From positions 124,001 to 188,000 of the forward strand of contig NZ_FNOI01000004.1 in assembly GCF_900107015.1 (NCBI RefSeq): a DNA stretch of 64,000 bases, given 5' to 3'. Origin of the DNA: Litoreibacter albidus (GTDB taxonomy: Bacteria > Pseudomonadota > Alphaproteobacteria > Rhodobacterales > Rhodobacteraceae). Numbering within the stretch: position 1 is the stretch's first letter; the number at the start of each line of letters is the position of its first letter. The notes beneath the pieces are model-generated. The model searched no databases. It was not told the DNA's origin and worked only from the letters and a program-made list of their open reading frames with translations. The translations under genes and the position numbers were made by a program. Positions 8,719 to 18,842 of the stretch are shown in pieces.

Positions 8719-11700
8719 CTAGACCTCTTCCACCATCACCACGCCGCCTAGCGACTTGATCGCGCCTTTTACCTGCGGGTTCACTGCGAAGCGGTCGCCA
8801 AGTGATACCTCGACCTCCCCCGGCAAGTCCGGTGACATCAAGCACAGCGAGACGGGGCCGCGTGAGCGGATTTTCGGGTCTTGGCCCGACCGCTCCAACA
8901 CCGACGCAATAGCCGCAATCGCGCTGTCGTCTTCGACAAATATCTTAAGTCCGATGGACCCCGCGTCCGCCACGGCGCCGTCCACAGGCTGCGCGCCGCG
9001 ACACAACAGCTTCAACTGCTCGGATTCCAGCGTCGCCTCGACGGTCAGCACCACATTGGCACCTGTCACCATATGCTCGCCGGATTTCTCCAACGTGTCG
9101 GAGAAGACGGTGACTTCGAATTGCCCCGTCGGATCTGAGGCCTGCACGAACGCGAACCGGTTGCCCCGCGCCGACTTACGGTCCTGACGCCCAGCGATGT
9201 TCGCCGCAAGCTGCGCGACGAACGGCCCACCTTGGGCGCGGTTCTCCACCTCTGTCAGGGTCATCACGCCTTTGCGTTTCAGCGACAGCATGTAGTCATC
9301 CAGCGGGTGGCCCGACAGGTAGAACCCAATCGCCTTGAACTCCTCCATCAACCGTTCTGCGGGCAGCCAGTCATCCACTGGAGACAAGCGCGGCTCTGGC
9401 AGGTCATCGCCTGCCTCGCCAAACAGCGATACTTGGTTGGAATTGCGCTGCTCGTGGATCGCGGCGGAATAGTTCACCAACCCGTCGAGCGACGCGAACA
9501 CACGGTGGCGGTTCGAATCCAGCTGATCAAACGCGCCGGAGCGCGCAAGCATTTCCAACGGGCGTTTGCCCACACGTTTCAAGTCGACGCGCCGCGCCAC
9601 ATCATAAAGCGTGGTAAACGGCGTGCCGTCGCGCCCTTCAACCACCAGCTTCATTGCCTCGACACCGACGTTCTTCAACCCGCCAAGCGCGTAGACCACG
9701 CAGCCGTCCTTCACAGTGAACGTCGCATCAGAGCGATTCACGCAAGGCGGCACCACCTCGATGTCCATGCGTTTGGTGATCTCGTCGAAATACACCGCCA
9801 ACTTATCGGTAAGGTGCAGATCGCAGTTCATCACGCCGGCCATGAACTCGACGGGGTGATTGGCCTTCAGCCAAGCCGTCTGGTAGCTGACCACCGCATA
9901 GGCGGCGGCGTGAGATTTGTTAAAGCCGTAGTTGGCGAATTTCTCCAACAGGTCAAAGACCTCGCGGGCCTTCTTGGCGTCGACGCCGTTCTCCTTGGCG
10001 CCTTTCTCGAATTTCGGACGCTCCGCATCCATCGCCTCTTTGATCTTCTTACCCATCGCACGGCGCAGCAAGTCGGCGCCACCAAGCGAGTAGCCCGCCA
10101 TAACCTGAGCGATCTGCATAACCTGCTCTTGGTAAACGATGATGCCTTGGGTCTCGGCCAGAATGTGGTCAATCGATGGGTGGACGGACTCTAGCTCTTT
10201 GGTGCCGTTCTTCACCTCGCAATAGGTCGGGATGTTCTCCATGGGGCCGGGGCGGTAAAGCGCCACCAGCGCCACGATGTCCTCAATACATGTGGGTTTC
10301 ATGCGCCGCAGCGCATCCATCATGCCCGAGCTTTCCACCTGAAACACAGCAACCGTTTTGGCGGCGGAATAGAGGTCGTAGGATTTCTTGTCGTCTAGCG
10401 GGATCGCACCAATGTCGTTTAACGCGCCTTCCGGCGGCTCGAACAAGGTGTTGCCTTCGGCGTCGATATGCAACGGTCGCAGGGGCGTGATCAGGTCGAT
10501 GGCGTTTTGGATGACGGTCAGCGTTTTTAGGCCCAAGAAGTCAAACTTGACCAAACCGGCTTGCTCGACCCATTTCATGTTGAACTGCGTCGCTGGCATG
10601 TCGGACCGCGGGTCTTGGTACAGTGGCACCAACTCGTCCAGCGGACGATCACCGATCACCACACCCGCCGCGTGGGTCGAGGCGTTGCGCAAAAGCCCCT
10701 CAACCTGTTGGCCATAGTCTAGCAGGCGTGCGACGACCTCCTCGTTCTTCGCCTCCTCACGCAGCTTTGGCTCATCGGCGAGGGCCTTCTCGATCGACAC
10801 CGGCTTGACCCCTTCGACAGGGATCATCTTCGACAGGCGGTCAACCTGCCCGTAAGGCATCTGCAACACCCGCCCGACGTCGCGCACCGCCGCCTTGGAT
10901 AGCAGTGCACCAAAGGTGATGATCTGCCCCACCTTGTCGCGGCCATACTTTTCCTGAACGTAGCGAATGACTTCCTCGCGGCGGTCCATGCAAAAGTCGA
11001 TATCGAAGTCGGGCATGGAAACCCGTTCGGGGTTCAAGAACCGCTCGAACAGCAGGGAGTACCGTAAAGGGTCCAGATCGGTGACGGTCAGCGCATAGGC
11101 CACCAGCGACCCCGCACCGGACCCACGGCCCGGACCCACAGGGATGTGGTGGTCCTTGGCCCATTTGATGAAGTCGGCCACGATCAGGAAGTAGCCGGGG
11201 AACCCCATGCCCTCAATGATGCCCAACTCGAATTCCAGCCGCGCCTCGTAGTCTTCAACGCTGGCCGCATGGGGGATCACCGCCAGCCGCGCCTTCAGCC
11301 CCTCTTCGGCTTGGCGGCGCAATTCGACCACCTCGTCATCGGCAAACTTCGGCAAAATCGGATCGCGTTTATACACTTTAAACGCGCAGCGTTTGGCAAT
11401 CTCGATGGTGTTTTCCAGCGCCTCCGGCAGGTCGGCGAACAGCGTCGCCATCTCTTGTGGCGACTTGAAGTAATGCTGCGGCGTCAGACGGCGACGACCT
11501 TCTTGCTGGTCCACATACGCGCCCTCAGAAATACAGATGAGCGCGTCATGCGCCTCGTACATGTCGGGTTTCGGGAAGTACGCGTCATTGGTGGCCACCA
11601 AGGGCAAGCCCAGCGCGTAAGCCATCTCCACATGGCCGCGCTCCGACTTTTGCTCAGCTTCCGGCAGCCCGCCATCTACCGGATGACGTTGCAATTCCAC

Positions 11701-12216
11701 ATACAGCCGGTCTGGGTAAATTCGCGCGAGATCACGCATCAACTGGTCAGCCTTGGGCGTCTGTCCCGCCCTAAGCAACCGACCGATGGGGCCATCCGGC
11801 CCACCCGTCAGGCAAATTAACCCTTCGCTGTGCACATCCAACTGCTCCACCGAAACCTGAGGCAGCGCACCATCGGAATCAATGTAGAGGCAGGAATTCA
11901 GCTTCATCAGATTTTCGTAGCCGCGCTCTGTCTGAGCAAGCAAAACGATAGGTGCAGGCGCCTTGGGGCGCTCCCCTTGAACGGCCTTTTCATAGGTCAG
12001 ATCAACCTGACAGCCGATGATAGGCTGCACACCCTCTCCCGACGCGTATTCGGAAAACTCTAAGGCCGCAAACATGTTGTTCGTGTCCGTCAACGCGACG
12101 GCGGGCATGCCTGCCGCTGCGCACAGGCCGGGCAGCTTCTTCAGGCGCAACGCCCCTTCCAGAAGGGAGTATTCGGAGTGGGTGCGCAGGTGAATGAATC
12201 GGGGGGAATTGCTCAT
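8719..12216 (-). CDS. dnaE: DNA polymerase III alpha subunit
   Basis: A 1165-residue replicative polymerase catalytic subunit. Domains in order: N-terminal PHP domain (FIHLRTHSEYSLLEGA, residues 6-75); palm with PDFDIDF near residue 393 giving the metal-binding aspartates; the NASTHAAGVVIGD and RPGPMENIP segments of the polymerase core; the helix-hairpin-helix and beta-binding region (KKAREVFDLLEKFANYGFNKSHAAAYA); then an OB-fold near residues 985-1070. The length fits DnaE1 and there is no intein. Expected partners (tau/gamma, epsilon, beta clamp) lie elsewhere. Confidence 0.97.
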   Translation of the reverse strand: MSNSPRFIHLRTHSEYSLLEGALRLKKLPGLCAAAGMPAVALTDTNNMFAALEFSEYASGEGVQPIIGCQVDLTYEKAVQGERPKAPAPIVLLAQTERGYENLMKLNSCLYIDSDGALPQVSVEQLDVHSEGLICLTGGPDGPIGRLLRAGQTPKADQLMRDLARIYPDRLYVELQRHPVDGGLPEAEQKSERGHVEMAYALGLPLVATNDAYFPKPDMYEAHDALICISEGAYVDQQEGRRRLTPQHYFKSPQEMATLFADLPEALENTIEIAKRCAFKVYKRDPILPKFADDEVVELRRQAEEGLKARLAVIPHAASVEDYEARLEFELGIIEGMGFPGYFLIVADFIKWAKDHHIPVGPGRGSGAGSLVAYALTVTDLDPLRYSLLFERFLNPERVSMPDFDIDFCMDRREEVIRYVQEKYGRDKVGQIITFGALLSKAAVRDVGRVLQMPYGQVDRLSKMIPVEGVKPVSIEKALADEPKLREEAKNEEVVARLLDYGQQVEGLLRNASTHAAGVVIGDRPLDELVPLYQDPRSDMPATQFNMKWVEQAGLVKFDFLGLKTLTVIQNAIDLITPLRPLHIDAEGNTLFEPPEGALNDIGAIPLDDKKSYDLYSAAKTVAVFQVESSGMMDALRRMKPTCIEDIVALVALYRPGPMENIPTYCEVKNGTKELESVHPSIDHILAETQGIIVYQEQVMQIAQVMAGYSLGGADLLRRAMGKKIKEAMDAERPKFEKGAKENGVDAKKAREVFDLLEKFANYGFNKSHAAAYAVVSYQTAWLKANHPVEFMAGVMNCDLHLTDKLAVYFDEITKRMDIEVVPPCVNRSDATFTVKDGCVVYALGGLKNVGVEAMKLVVEGRDGTPFTTLYDVARRVDLKRVGKRPLEMLARSGAFDQLDSNRHRVFASLDGLVNYSAAIHEQRNSNQVSLFGEAGDDLPEPRLSPVDDWLPAERLMEEFKAIGFYLSGHPLDDYMLSLKRKGVMTLTEVENRAQGGPFVAQLAANIAGRQDRKSARGNRFAFVQASDPTGQFEVTVFSDTLEKSGEHMVTGANVVLTVEATLESEQLKLLCRGAQPVDGAVADAGSIGLKIFVEDDSAIAAIASVLERSGQDPKIRSRGPVSLCLMSPDLPGEVEVSLGDRFAVNPQVKGAIKSLGGVVMVEEV

Positions 12217-12318
12217 GCCGCTACATTAGGTTGCGCTAAGCCCGCCGAAAACCCCGAAACGATGATCGTCAGCGCCCTCTGTTGTTGCAGGTTGCGTGCC
12301 GTCAGGTTAGTTAGGATC

Positions 12319-12621
12319 ATGGCTAACCATTCACTCGATACGCTCTTCGCCGCCCTTGGCGACCCGACACGCCGCGCCATCATAGAGCGGCTGGCCCACG
12401 GCCCCGCAGCGGTCAAGGAACTGGCCGCCCCACACGACATGGCGCTGCCGTCATTCTTGCAGCATATAAAAGTCATGGAGGCTGGCGGCATCATCGCGAC
12501 CCGCAAGGAAGGCCGTCAACGCATGTGCCGGATGGAACCCAACGCGCTTATCCCGTTGCAAGGTTGGTTGGAATGGCAACGACTGGCTTGGGAAGCCCAA
12601 ATTCATCAACAGAAAGACTGA
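12319..12621 (+). CDS. ArsR-family winged-helix regulator
   Basis: A 100-residue HTH protein. LFAALGDPTRRAIIERLAHGP is the ArsR entry helix, followed by the recognition-helix segment MALPSFLQHIKVMEAGGII and the wing TRKEGRQRMCRM. No metal-binding cysteine pair (CxCxxC) is seen in the helices, so it belongs to the metal-independent group that usually stands beside an AHSA1/SRPBCC gene; no such partner is here. An open frame extends further upstream, but this ATG has AGGA next to it and matches the family N-terminus. Its target is unknown; the xdh operon starts 128 bases downstream. Confidence 0.85.
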   Translation: MANHSLDTLFAALGDPTRRAIIERLAHGPAAVKELAAPHDMALPSFLQHIKVMEAGGIIATRKEGRQRMCRMEPNALIPLQGWLEWQRLAWEAQIHQQKD

Positions 12622-12749
12622 AACGCTTGCCAAAAGGCGTTTCCTGCGCTTTCCTGCGTAGCAACAAAATCCCACGCGCCTTCTACGTCGCATCGAAGGC
12701 ATGCAGTTTTGGGATAACATGACACGTAACGCGGCAGGATAATTTCCAT

Positions 12750-14105
12750 ATGCTAACGTTTCTTCTGAACGGAGAGACCGTGGAGGCCGAGGTCGGCCCG
12801 ACCGAGGCCTTGCTCGACTTTCTGCGCGAACGGCGCGCCCTGACAGGGACAAAAGAAGGCTGCAACGAAGGCGACTGCGGCGCGTGCTCTGTGATCGTCA
12901 CCGACGAGCATGGCGTATCCAAGGCGATGAACGCCTGCATCTTGTTTATGCCCCAACTCGCAGGCCGTGCGGTGCGCACGGTGGAGGGCGTGTCCGGACC
13001 GCACGGTGAGTTGCATCCCGTGCAACGCGCGATGGTGGATCACCACGGCTCTCAGTGCGGGTTCTGCACGCCCGGCTTCATCACCACGATGGCAGCGGCG
13101 CATAAGAACGGCGCGACCAATCACGAAGACCAGCTGGCCGGAAACCTGTGCCGCTGCACAGGCTACGCCCCCATCATCCGCGCCGCCCAAGAGGCTGAGG
13201 CGCAGCCAGTGCCCGACTGGATGGACGACCGCGCGGTGGGCTCTGCCCCGCCCTACCCTATGCCGGAAAGCTCCGACGCGCTGGCGGCGTGGTACAAGGA
13301 CAACCCTGACGGCACCCTGATTGGCGGGGCCACCGATGTTGGCCTCTGGGTGACAAAGCAGCTGCGTGAGTTGAACAACATAGCTTTCACCGGACGTTGC
13401 GCCGACTTGCAACGCATTGAGACCACGGAAGACGGGCTGCGGATTGGAGCGGCCTGCACGATCTCGCAGCTTCTGGAAGCCGTGGCACCGCTATACCCGT
13501 CTTTCGCCGAAATGCTCCGGCGGTACGGATCAACCCAAGTGCGCAACGCAGCCACCATTGGTGGCAACATCGCCAATGGCTCCCCCATCGGGGACGGCCC
13601 GCCTGCGTTGATCGCCCTTGGCGCGACGCTTCATTTACGATGCGGCGATACACGCCGCGACATGCCGCTTGAGGATTTCTTCATCGAGTACGGCAAGCAA
13701 GACCGCCAAGCCGGCGAGTTCGTGGAGTTTGTGACAATCCCGAAGCAGCGCGACACCGTGAAATGCTACAAACTATCGAAACGCTTTGACCAAGACATCT
13801 CTGCCGTGTGCGGATGCTTCAACATCGTCGTCGCAGGTGGCTCAGTCGCGAAGGCCCGCATCGCGTTCGGCGGCATGGCCGGCACGCCAAAACGGGCAAC
13901 ACATGTGGAGAACGCCCTGATCGGCAAAGCATGGTCAGAGGACAACATGGAAGCGGCGCTCGACGGGTTCGACAAGGACTACACCCCGATGAGTGACATG
14001 CGCGCATCGGCCGAGTACCGCATGCAAACCGCCAAAAACATGCTCCGCCGCGCCTACGTTGAAAGTCTCGGGATCCCCACCTCCGTGCTGGAGGTGCACC
14101 CATGA
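12750..14105 (+). CDS. xdhA: Xanthine dehydrogenase small subunit (FeS/FAD)
   Basis: A 451-residue subunit carrying two [2Fe-2S] clusters and FAD. Cysteines 38, 43, 46 (CNEGDCGAC) and 63 bind the first cluster; 103, 106 (CGFCTPGF) and 134, 136 (CRCTGY) bind the second. The FAD domain starts near residue 180 with the nucleotide segment LIGGATDVGLWVT and includes ATIGGNIANGSPIGD near 270. It takes electrons from the Mo subunit and passes them to NAD+. Its stop overlaps xdhB by 4 bases. The start has only a weak ribosome site. Confidence 0.96.
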   Translation: MLTFLLNGETVEAEVGPTEALLDFLRERRALTGTKEGCNEGDCGACSVIVTDEHGVSKAMNACILFMPQLAGRAVRTVEGVSGPHGELHPVQRAMVDHHGSQCGFCTPGFITTMAAAHKNGATNHEDQLAGNLCRCTGYAPIIRAAQEAEAQPVPDWMDDRAVGSAPPYPMPESSDALAAWYKDNPDGTLIGGATDVGLWVTKQLRELNNIAFTGRCADLQRIETTEDGLRIGAACTISQLLEAVAPLYPSFAEMLRRYGSTQVRNAATIGGNIANGSPIGDGPPALIALGATLHLRCGDTRRDMPLEDFFIEYGKQDRQAGEFVEFVTIPKQRDTVKCYKLSKRFDQDISAVCGCFNIVVAGGSVAKARIAFGGMAGTPKRATHVENALIGKAWSEDNMEAALDGFDKDYTPMSDMRASAEYRMQTAKNMLRRAYVESLGIPTSVLEVHP

Positions 14106-16369
14106 GCGTCGGCAAAAACACCGCCCATGACGCGGGCCCGCTGCATGTAACAGGCGCGGCGCGCTATACCGATGACATCCCGACGCCACGCGGCACGTTG
14201 CATCTGGCCTTCGGCCTCAGCACCGTGGCCAAGGCCGACATTTTAGGAATGAATCTCGATGACGTCCGCAGCGCGCAGGGCGTTGTCGACGTCCTTAGTG
14301 CCGCAGACCTGCCGCACGACAACGACGTCAGCCCGTCAAACCATGATGAACCGTTGCTCGCGGATGGCACCGTCCACTACTTGGGCCAGCCGCTGTTCAT
14401 CGTTGTCGCAACCTCCCACTTAGCAGCGCGCAAAGCTGCGCAACTGGCCAAAGTGGACTACGCGGAGCAGACGCCAATCCTAACGATCGACGACGCAATG
14501 GCCGCGAATTCCCGTTTCGAGGACGGCCCACGCATCTACACCAAGGGTGACGCGGATACATATCTCGCGAAAGCCGCACACCGCGTACAAGGCAGTTTCG
14601 AGATCGGCGGCCAAGAGCATTTCTATCTGGAAGGTCATGCCGCGCTTGCCGTACCGCAGGAAGGCGGCGACATGGTCATCCATGCGTCATCGCAACACCC
14701 GACCGAGATCCAGCACAAAGTAGCAGAGGCCCTTGGCCGCCCGATGAACGCCGTGCGCGTCGAAGTCCGGCGCATGGGCGGCGGGTTCGGTGGCAAGGAA
14801 AGCCAAGGCAACGCGCTGTGCGTCGCCTGCGCGGTGGTTGCAGACAAACACGGCCACGCGGTGAAAATGCGCTATGACCGTGACGACGACATGATTATCA
14901 CAGGGAAGCGTCATGAGTTTCGTGTGGATTACGACGTGGGCTTTGACGAGCATGGCCGCATCGCTGCGGTGGACTTCACGCACTATGTGCGTTGCGGCTG
15001 GGCGCAGGATTTATCCCTACCGGTTGCCGACCGCGCGATGCTTCACGCGGACAACGCTTACAATCTGGAACACGCCCGCATCACCTCCCACCGACTGAAA
15101 ACCAACACTCAAAGCAACACGGCTTTCCGTGGGTTTGGCGGCCCGCAAGGGGTGATCGGGATCGAGCGGGTGATCGACCACATCGCTGACGTCTTGGGCA
15201 TGGACGCCTTGGATGTCCGGCGCGAGAACTTCTATGCCTCCGCCGATAGCGACACCACACAAACCACGCCCTACGGGATGGAGGTCACCGATAGCATCAT
15301 CCAAGAGCTGGTCGATGAACTGGTGCTCTCATCCGAATACCACACCCGCCGCCAAGCCGTGGCGGAGTGGAACGAGAAAAACCCCGTCCTGAAGCGCGGC
15401 ATCGCGCTGACGCCGGTGAAGTTCGGTATTTCCTTCACGCTGACCCACCTGAATCAGGCGGGCGCGTTGGTGCATGTCTACCAAGACGGCTCCATTCACC
15501 TGAACCACGGCGGCACCGAAATGGGTCAGGGACTGTTCACCAAGGTGGCCCAAGTCGCGGCGCAATCCTTCGGGGTGCCCCTCGACATGGTCAAGATCAC
15601 CGCCACCGACACCGGCAAGGTGCCCAACACATCGGCCACCGCCGCGTCGTCGGGCTCCGATCTGAACGGCATGGCAGTGCTGAACGCCTGCGAAACCATC
15701 AAAGCACGCATCGCGGCGCATCTGTCTGACGGCGAGGTTAAGTTCGACGGGGGTATGGTCCTATTCGACGGCCAGAAACTCAGCTTTTCTGAGGCCGCCG
15801 CGAAAGCCTACGAGAACCGGATTTCACTGTCCGCGACGGGTTTCTACGCCACGCCCGACGTCCAGTGGGACCGGATCAAGGGCCATGGCCGCCCGTTCTT
15901 CTACTTCGCCTACGGCGCCGCTGTGACAGAGGTGGTGATCGACACCCTAACGGGCGAGAACCGTATTCTGCGCACCGATATCCTGCATGACTGCGGACGA
16001 TCCCTGAACCCTGCGCTCGACATTGGCCAGATCGAGGGGGGCTATGTTCAAGGCGCGGGTTGGCTCACCACTGAGGAACTGGTCTGGGACACTAAGGGCA
16101 ATCTGAAAACACACGCCCCCTCGACCTACAAAATCCCGACCGCATCGGACCGCCCCGAGGTCTTCAACGTCGTGCTTTGGGATGGCGAGAACCGCGCCGA
16201 TACTGTTTTCAAGTCCAAGGCCGTGGGCGAGCCGCCGTTCATGCACGGCATTTCCGCATGGCTGGCGCTCTCTAACGCGATTGCAGCTTGCGGCGACGCC
16301 TATCCAGACCTTGATGCGCCTGCGACGCCAGAGCGTATTTTGATGGCCTGCCAGAAGCAGCGCGCGTGA
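14102..16369 (+). CDS. xdhB: Xanthine dehydrogenase large subunit (molybdopterin)
   Basis: A 755-residue Mo-cofactor subunit that hydroxylates hypoxanthine to xanthine and urate. Family segments are visible: HVTGAARYTDDIP at the N-terminus, GQEHFYLEGHAALAVP near residue 177, RMGGGFGGKE near 220 (Mo ligand loop), RGFGGPQG near 345 with the conserved substrate-site arginine, GTEMGQGLFTKV near 475, and the C-terminal VGEPPFMHG containing the catalytic glutamate. It is encoded between xdhA and xdhC with 4-base overlaps on both sides, consistent with fixed stoichiometry. Confidence 0.96.
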   Translation: MSVGKNTAHDAGPLHVTGAARYTDDIPTPRGTLHLAFGLSTVAKADILGMNLDDVRSAQGVVDVLSAADLPHDNDVSPSNHDEPLLADGTVHYLGQPLFIVVATSHLAARKAAQLAKVDYAEQTPILTIDDAMAANSRFEDGPRIYTKGDADTYLAKAAHRVQGSFEIGGQEHFYLEGHAALAVPQEGGDMVIHASSQHPTEIQHKVAEALGRPMNAVRVEVRRMGGGFGGKESQGNALCVACAVVADKHGHAVKMRYDRDDDMIITGKRHEFRVDYDVGFDEHGRIAAVDFTHYVRCGWAQDLSLPVADRAMLHADNAYNLEHARITSHRLKTNTQSNTAFRGFGGPQGVIGIERVIDHIADVLGMDALDVRRENFYASADSDTTQTTPYGMEVTDSIIQELVDELVLSSEYHTRRQAVAEWNEKNPVLKRGIALTPVKFGISFTLTHLNQAGALVHVYQDGSIHLNHGGTEMGQGLFTKVAQVAAQSFGVPLDMVKITATDTGKVPNTSATAASSGSDLNGMAVLNACETIKARIAAHLSDGEVKFDGGMVLFDGQKLSFSEAAAKAYENRISLSATGFYATPDVQWDRIKGHGRPFFYFAYGAAVTEVVIDTLTGENRILRTDILHDCGRSLNPALDIGQIEGGYVQGAGWLTTEELVWDTKGNLKTHAPSTYKIPTASDRPEVFNVVLWDGENRADTVFKSKAVGEPPFMHGISAWLALSNAIAACGDAYPDLDAPATPERILMACQKQRA

Positions 16370-17295
16370 GTTTCGACGCCCATGCATTGCGTCACGCGCT
16401 CGAACAACACGGTCGTGTCGCTAGGATCGTGATAGCAGCAGACCACGGTTCCTGCCCGCGCGAAACGGGAACCGCCATGCTGGTTTGGTCTGGCGGACAA
16501 TCGGGGACAATTGGCGGCGGTGCGCTGGAGTTGGAGGCCGTGAGGCGCGCCCGCGTCGCGCAGTCCGCATCAGTCACCCGCGTACCGCTTGGCCCAGCTT
16601 TGGGGCAATGCTGTGGGGGGGCTGTCACCTTGGTAACAGAGGTGTTTGATACGGTGCCGCAACTTGAAACCGGCTTCGCACGCCGCGTTCAGGGCGACAG
16701 CCCGCAGCCCTTGGCAATCACGCGTGCTATGGCAAATGCGCGCAACGGCTCTGGCGAGCAGTTGATTTTCGAGAGCGGTTGGATCTTCGAACCCGTAGAA
16801 CCCGCACGGGTCCCACTATGGGTTTGGGGGGCCGGTCATGTCGGGCGTGCCATTGTAAATACCGTGGCCCCTACGCAAGCCTTCGATATAACCTGGATCG
16901 ACAGCGCGTCGGATCGCTTTCCAATGGACCGACCTGCCATCCCGCATGTGACGGAGCTTGTCGCGACCAGTATTCCCGACGCCGCCCATCTGGCCCCGAA
17001 GAATGCACGGCACCTCATCCTTACCTACTCCCACGTCTATGATTTCGAACTGTGCCATCGCCTGCTCAGCCATGGGTTTGGAGCTGCGGGGCTTATTGGT
17101 TCCGCCACTAAATGGGCGCGATTTAGGTCGCGACTTCAGGACCTTGGCCATAGCAGCGCACAAATTTCACGCATACGCTGCCCAATCGGTCAACCGTCGC
17201 TTGGCAAACACCCGCAAGCCATTGCGGTGGGCGTGACAACTGAGCTACTTGTGTCGTTGCAAACGAAGACCTTGGGGAAGGATGTCGCGGTTTGA
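16366..17295 (+). CDS. xdhC: Xanthine dehydrogenase accessory protein XdhC
   Basis: A 309-residue chaperone that binds the molybdenum cofactor and helps its sulfuration and insertion into XdhB. It has the N-terminal XdhC/CoxI segment (IAADHGSCPRETGTAMLV, then GTIGGGALE and LGQCCGG) and a C-terminal Rossmann domain with VWGAGHVGRAIV near residue 150. The start is GTG inside a GTGA overlap with the xdhB stop, so its translation depends on xdhB. It overlaps the following transporter gene by one base. Confidence 0.94.
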   Translation: MSFDAHALRHALEQHGRVARIVIAADHGSCPRETGTAMLVWSGGQSGTIGGGALELEAVRRARVAQSASVTRVPLGPALGQCCGGAVTLVTEVFDTVPQLETGFARRVQGDSPQPLAITRAMANARNGSGEQLIFESGWIFEPVEPARVPLWVWGAGHVGRAIVNTVAPTQAFDITWIDSASDRFPMDRPAIPHVTELVATSIPDAAHLAPKNARHLILTYSHVYDFELCHRLLSHGFGAAGLIGSATKWARFRSRLQDLGHSSAQISRIRCPIGQPSLGKHPQAIAVGVTTELLVSLQTKTLGKDVAV

Positions 17296-18842
17296 TGGAT
17301 GAACGGTTGAGCATAGCAGGTGAAGACCTGCTGACGATCGAGGGTCTGACCAAGGCCTACCCCGGTGTTGTTGCGAACGACCACGTCTCCCTCTCTATCC
17401 GCCCCGGAGAAGTGCACGCGCTGCTGGGCGAAAACGGCGCCGGAAAATCCACGTTGGTCAAAATGATCTACGGGCTGGTCAAGCCCGACGCTGGCACAAT
17501 GACATTTAAGGGCGCGCCATTTGCCCCCGCCGAACCCCGCGCCGCGCGTGCAACGGGGGTGGCAATGGTGTTCCAACACTTCTCCCTTTTTGAGGCATTG
17601 GATGTTGCGGAGAACATCGCCCTTGGTATGGAAAACCCGCCAAAGATGCGTGACCTGTCGGCCCGCATCCGCGAGGTCTCCGAGACCTACGGCCTGCCGT
17701 TGGACCCTGATCAACTGGTTGGTGACTTGTCCGCAGGGGAGCGCCAACGGGTAGAGATCATTCGCTGCCTGCTGCAAAACCCCAAGCTCTTGATTATGGA
17801 CGAGCCTACCTCGGTTCTGACCCCGCAAGAGGTCGCGATCCTGTTCCAGACCTTGGAAAAGCTGCGCGGCGAGGGTTGCTCGATCCTTTATATCTCGCAC
17901 AAACTGGAAGAAATTCGCGCGCTTTGTGACTACGCCACAGTCCTGCGCTTGGGCAAGAAAGTTGCCACCTGCAACCCGCGTCAAGAAACCGCCCGCGCCA
18001 TGGCCGAAATGATGGTCGGCGGGGAGTTGCATGTCCCGCAGAAAACACCGCGCCAGCCACAAGACGTCGCATTAGAGATCACCGCCCTAGATGTTGCGGC
18101 ACGTGCGGCGTTCGGCACATCCCTGAAGGGCATCAACCTGTCGGTACAAAAAGGCGAAATTCTTGGCATCGGTGGTGTCGCAGGTAACGGCCAAGACGAG
18201 CTGTGCTCCGTGATCTCGGGCGAAATTCTGTCACCGGACGCGAAGGTTAAACTGGCGGGTGCGCCCATAGGTCAACTTGGCCCCAACGCGCGCCGTGCGT
18301 TGGGCGTGCTGGCCGCCCCAGAGGAGCGGTTGGGCCACGCCGCCGCGCCGGACATGTCTCTCACAGAAAACGCCCTGCTGTCGGGTGCCGTGCGAGAGGG
18401 CTTGCAAAGCCACGGCATGATCGACTGGGGCAAAACCCGCGAATTCGCGAAGCAGATCATCCAGAAGTTCGACGTCAGGACCCCCTCTCCCAATACCGCA
18501 GCGCGGGCACTGTCCGGAGGCAACCTGCAAAAATTCGTCATTGGTCGCGAGATCATTCAGAACCCGACTGTCTTCGTCGTCAACCAACCGACATGGGGCG
18601 TTGATGCCTCTGCCGCAGCGGCGATCCGACAGGCACTGTTGGACCTTGCGGCCGCAGGTGCGGCGATCGTCGTGATCAGTCAGGACTTGGACGAGCTCAT
18701 GGAAATATCCGACCGCTTCGCGGCGCTGAACGAAGGCCGCCTTAGCGCACCAGTCGAAGCGGCAGGACTGACAGTGGATCAAATCGGACTGATGCTGGGC
18801 GGGGCCCATGATCTGGAACCCGCGAAGGTGGCACAGCTATGA
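17295..18842 (+). CDS. ABC importer ATPase, double domain, purine/nucleoside type
   Basis: A 515-residue protein with two fused ABC domains. The first has Walker A GENGAGKST (residues 45-53), a short signature LSAGERQRVEI near 150 and Walker B LLIMDEPTSVL. The second has the degenerate P-loop GVAGNGQDEL usual in this family and the signature LSGGNLQKFVIGREI. This is the RbsA/NupA-like architecture paired with BMP substrate-binding proteins. I chose the ATG that shares one base with the xdhC stop (TGATG); a TTG one codon earlier is possible. Context with xdhABC points to uptake of xanthine, hypoxanthine or related nucleosides. Confidence 0.92.
   Translation: MDERLSIAGEDLLTIEGLTKAYPGVVANDHVSLSIRPGEVHALLGENGAGKSTLVKMIYGLVKPDAGTMTFKGAPFAPAEPRAARATGVAMVFQHFSLFEALDVAENIALGMENPPKMRDLSARIREVSETYGLPLDPDQLVGDLSAGERQRVEIIRCLLQNPKLLIMDEPTSVLTPQEVAILFQTLEKLRGEGCSILYISHKLEEIRALCDYATVLRLGKKVATCNPRQETARAMAEMMVGGELHVPQKTPRQPQDVALEITALDVAARAAFGTSLKGINLSVQKGEILGIGGVAGNGQDELCSVISGEILSPDAKVKLAGAPIGQLGPNARRALGVLAAPEERLGHAAAPDMSLTENALLSGAVREGLQSHGMIDWGKTREFAKQIIQKFDVRTPSPNTAARALSGGNLQKFVIGREIIQNPTVFVVNQPTWGVDASAAAAIRQALLDLAAAGAAIVVISQDLDELMEISDRFAALNEGRLSAPVEAAGLTVDQIGLMLGGAHDLEPAKVAQL

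Noticed and set aside
9232-10194. 320-codon open frame antisense to dnaE
   Set aside because: The dnaE frame is certain; the antisense product is rich in H, R, Q and V with no recognisable domain.
12620-12643. Terminator after the ArsR-type gene (GAAACGC...GCGTTTC)
   Set aside because: Only 7 bp with a 10-base loop and no T-run; too weak to annotate.
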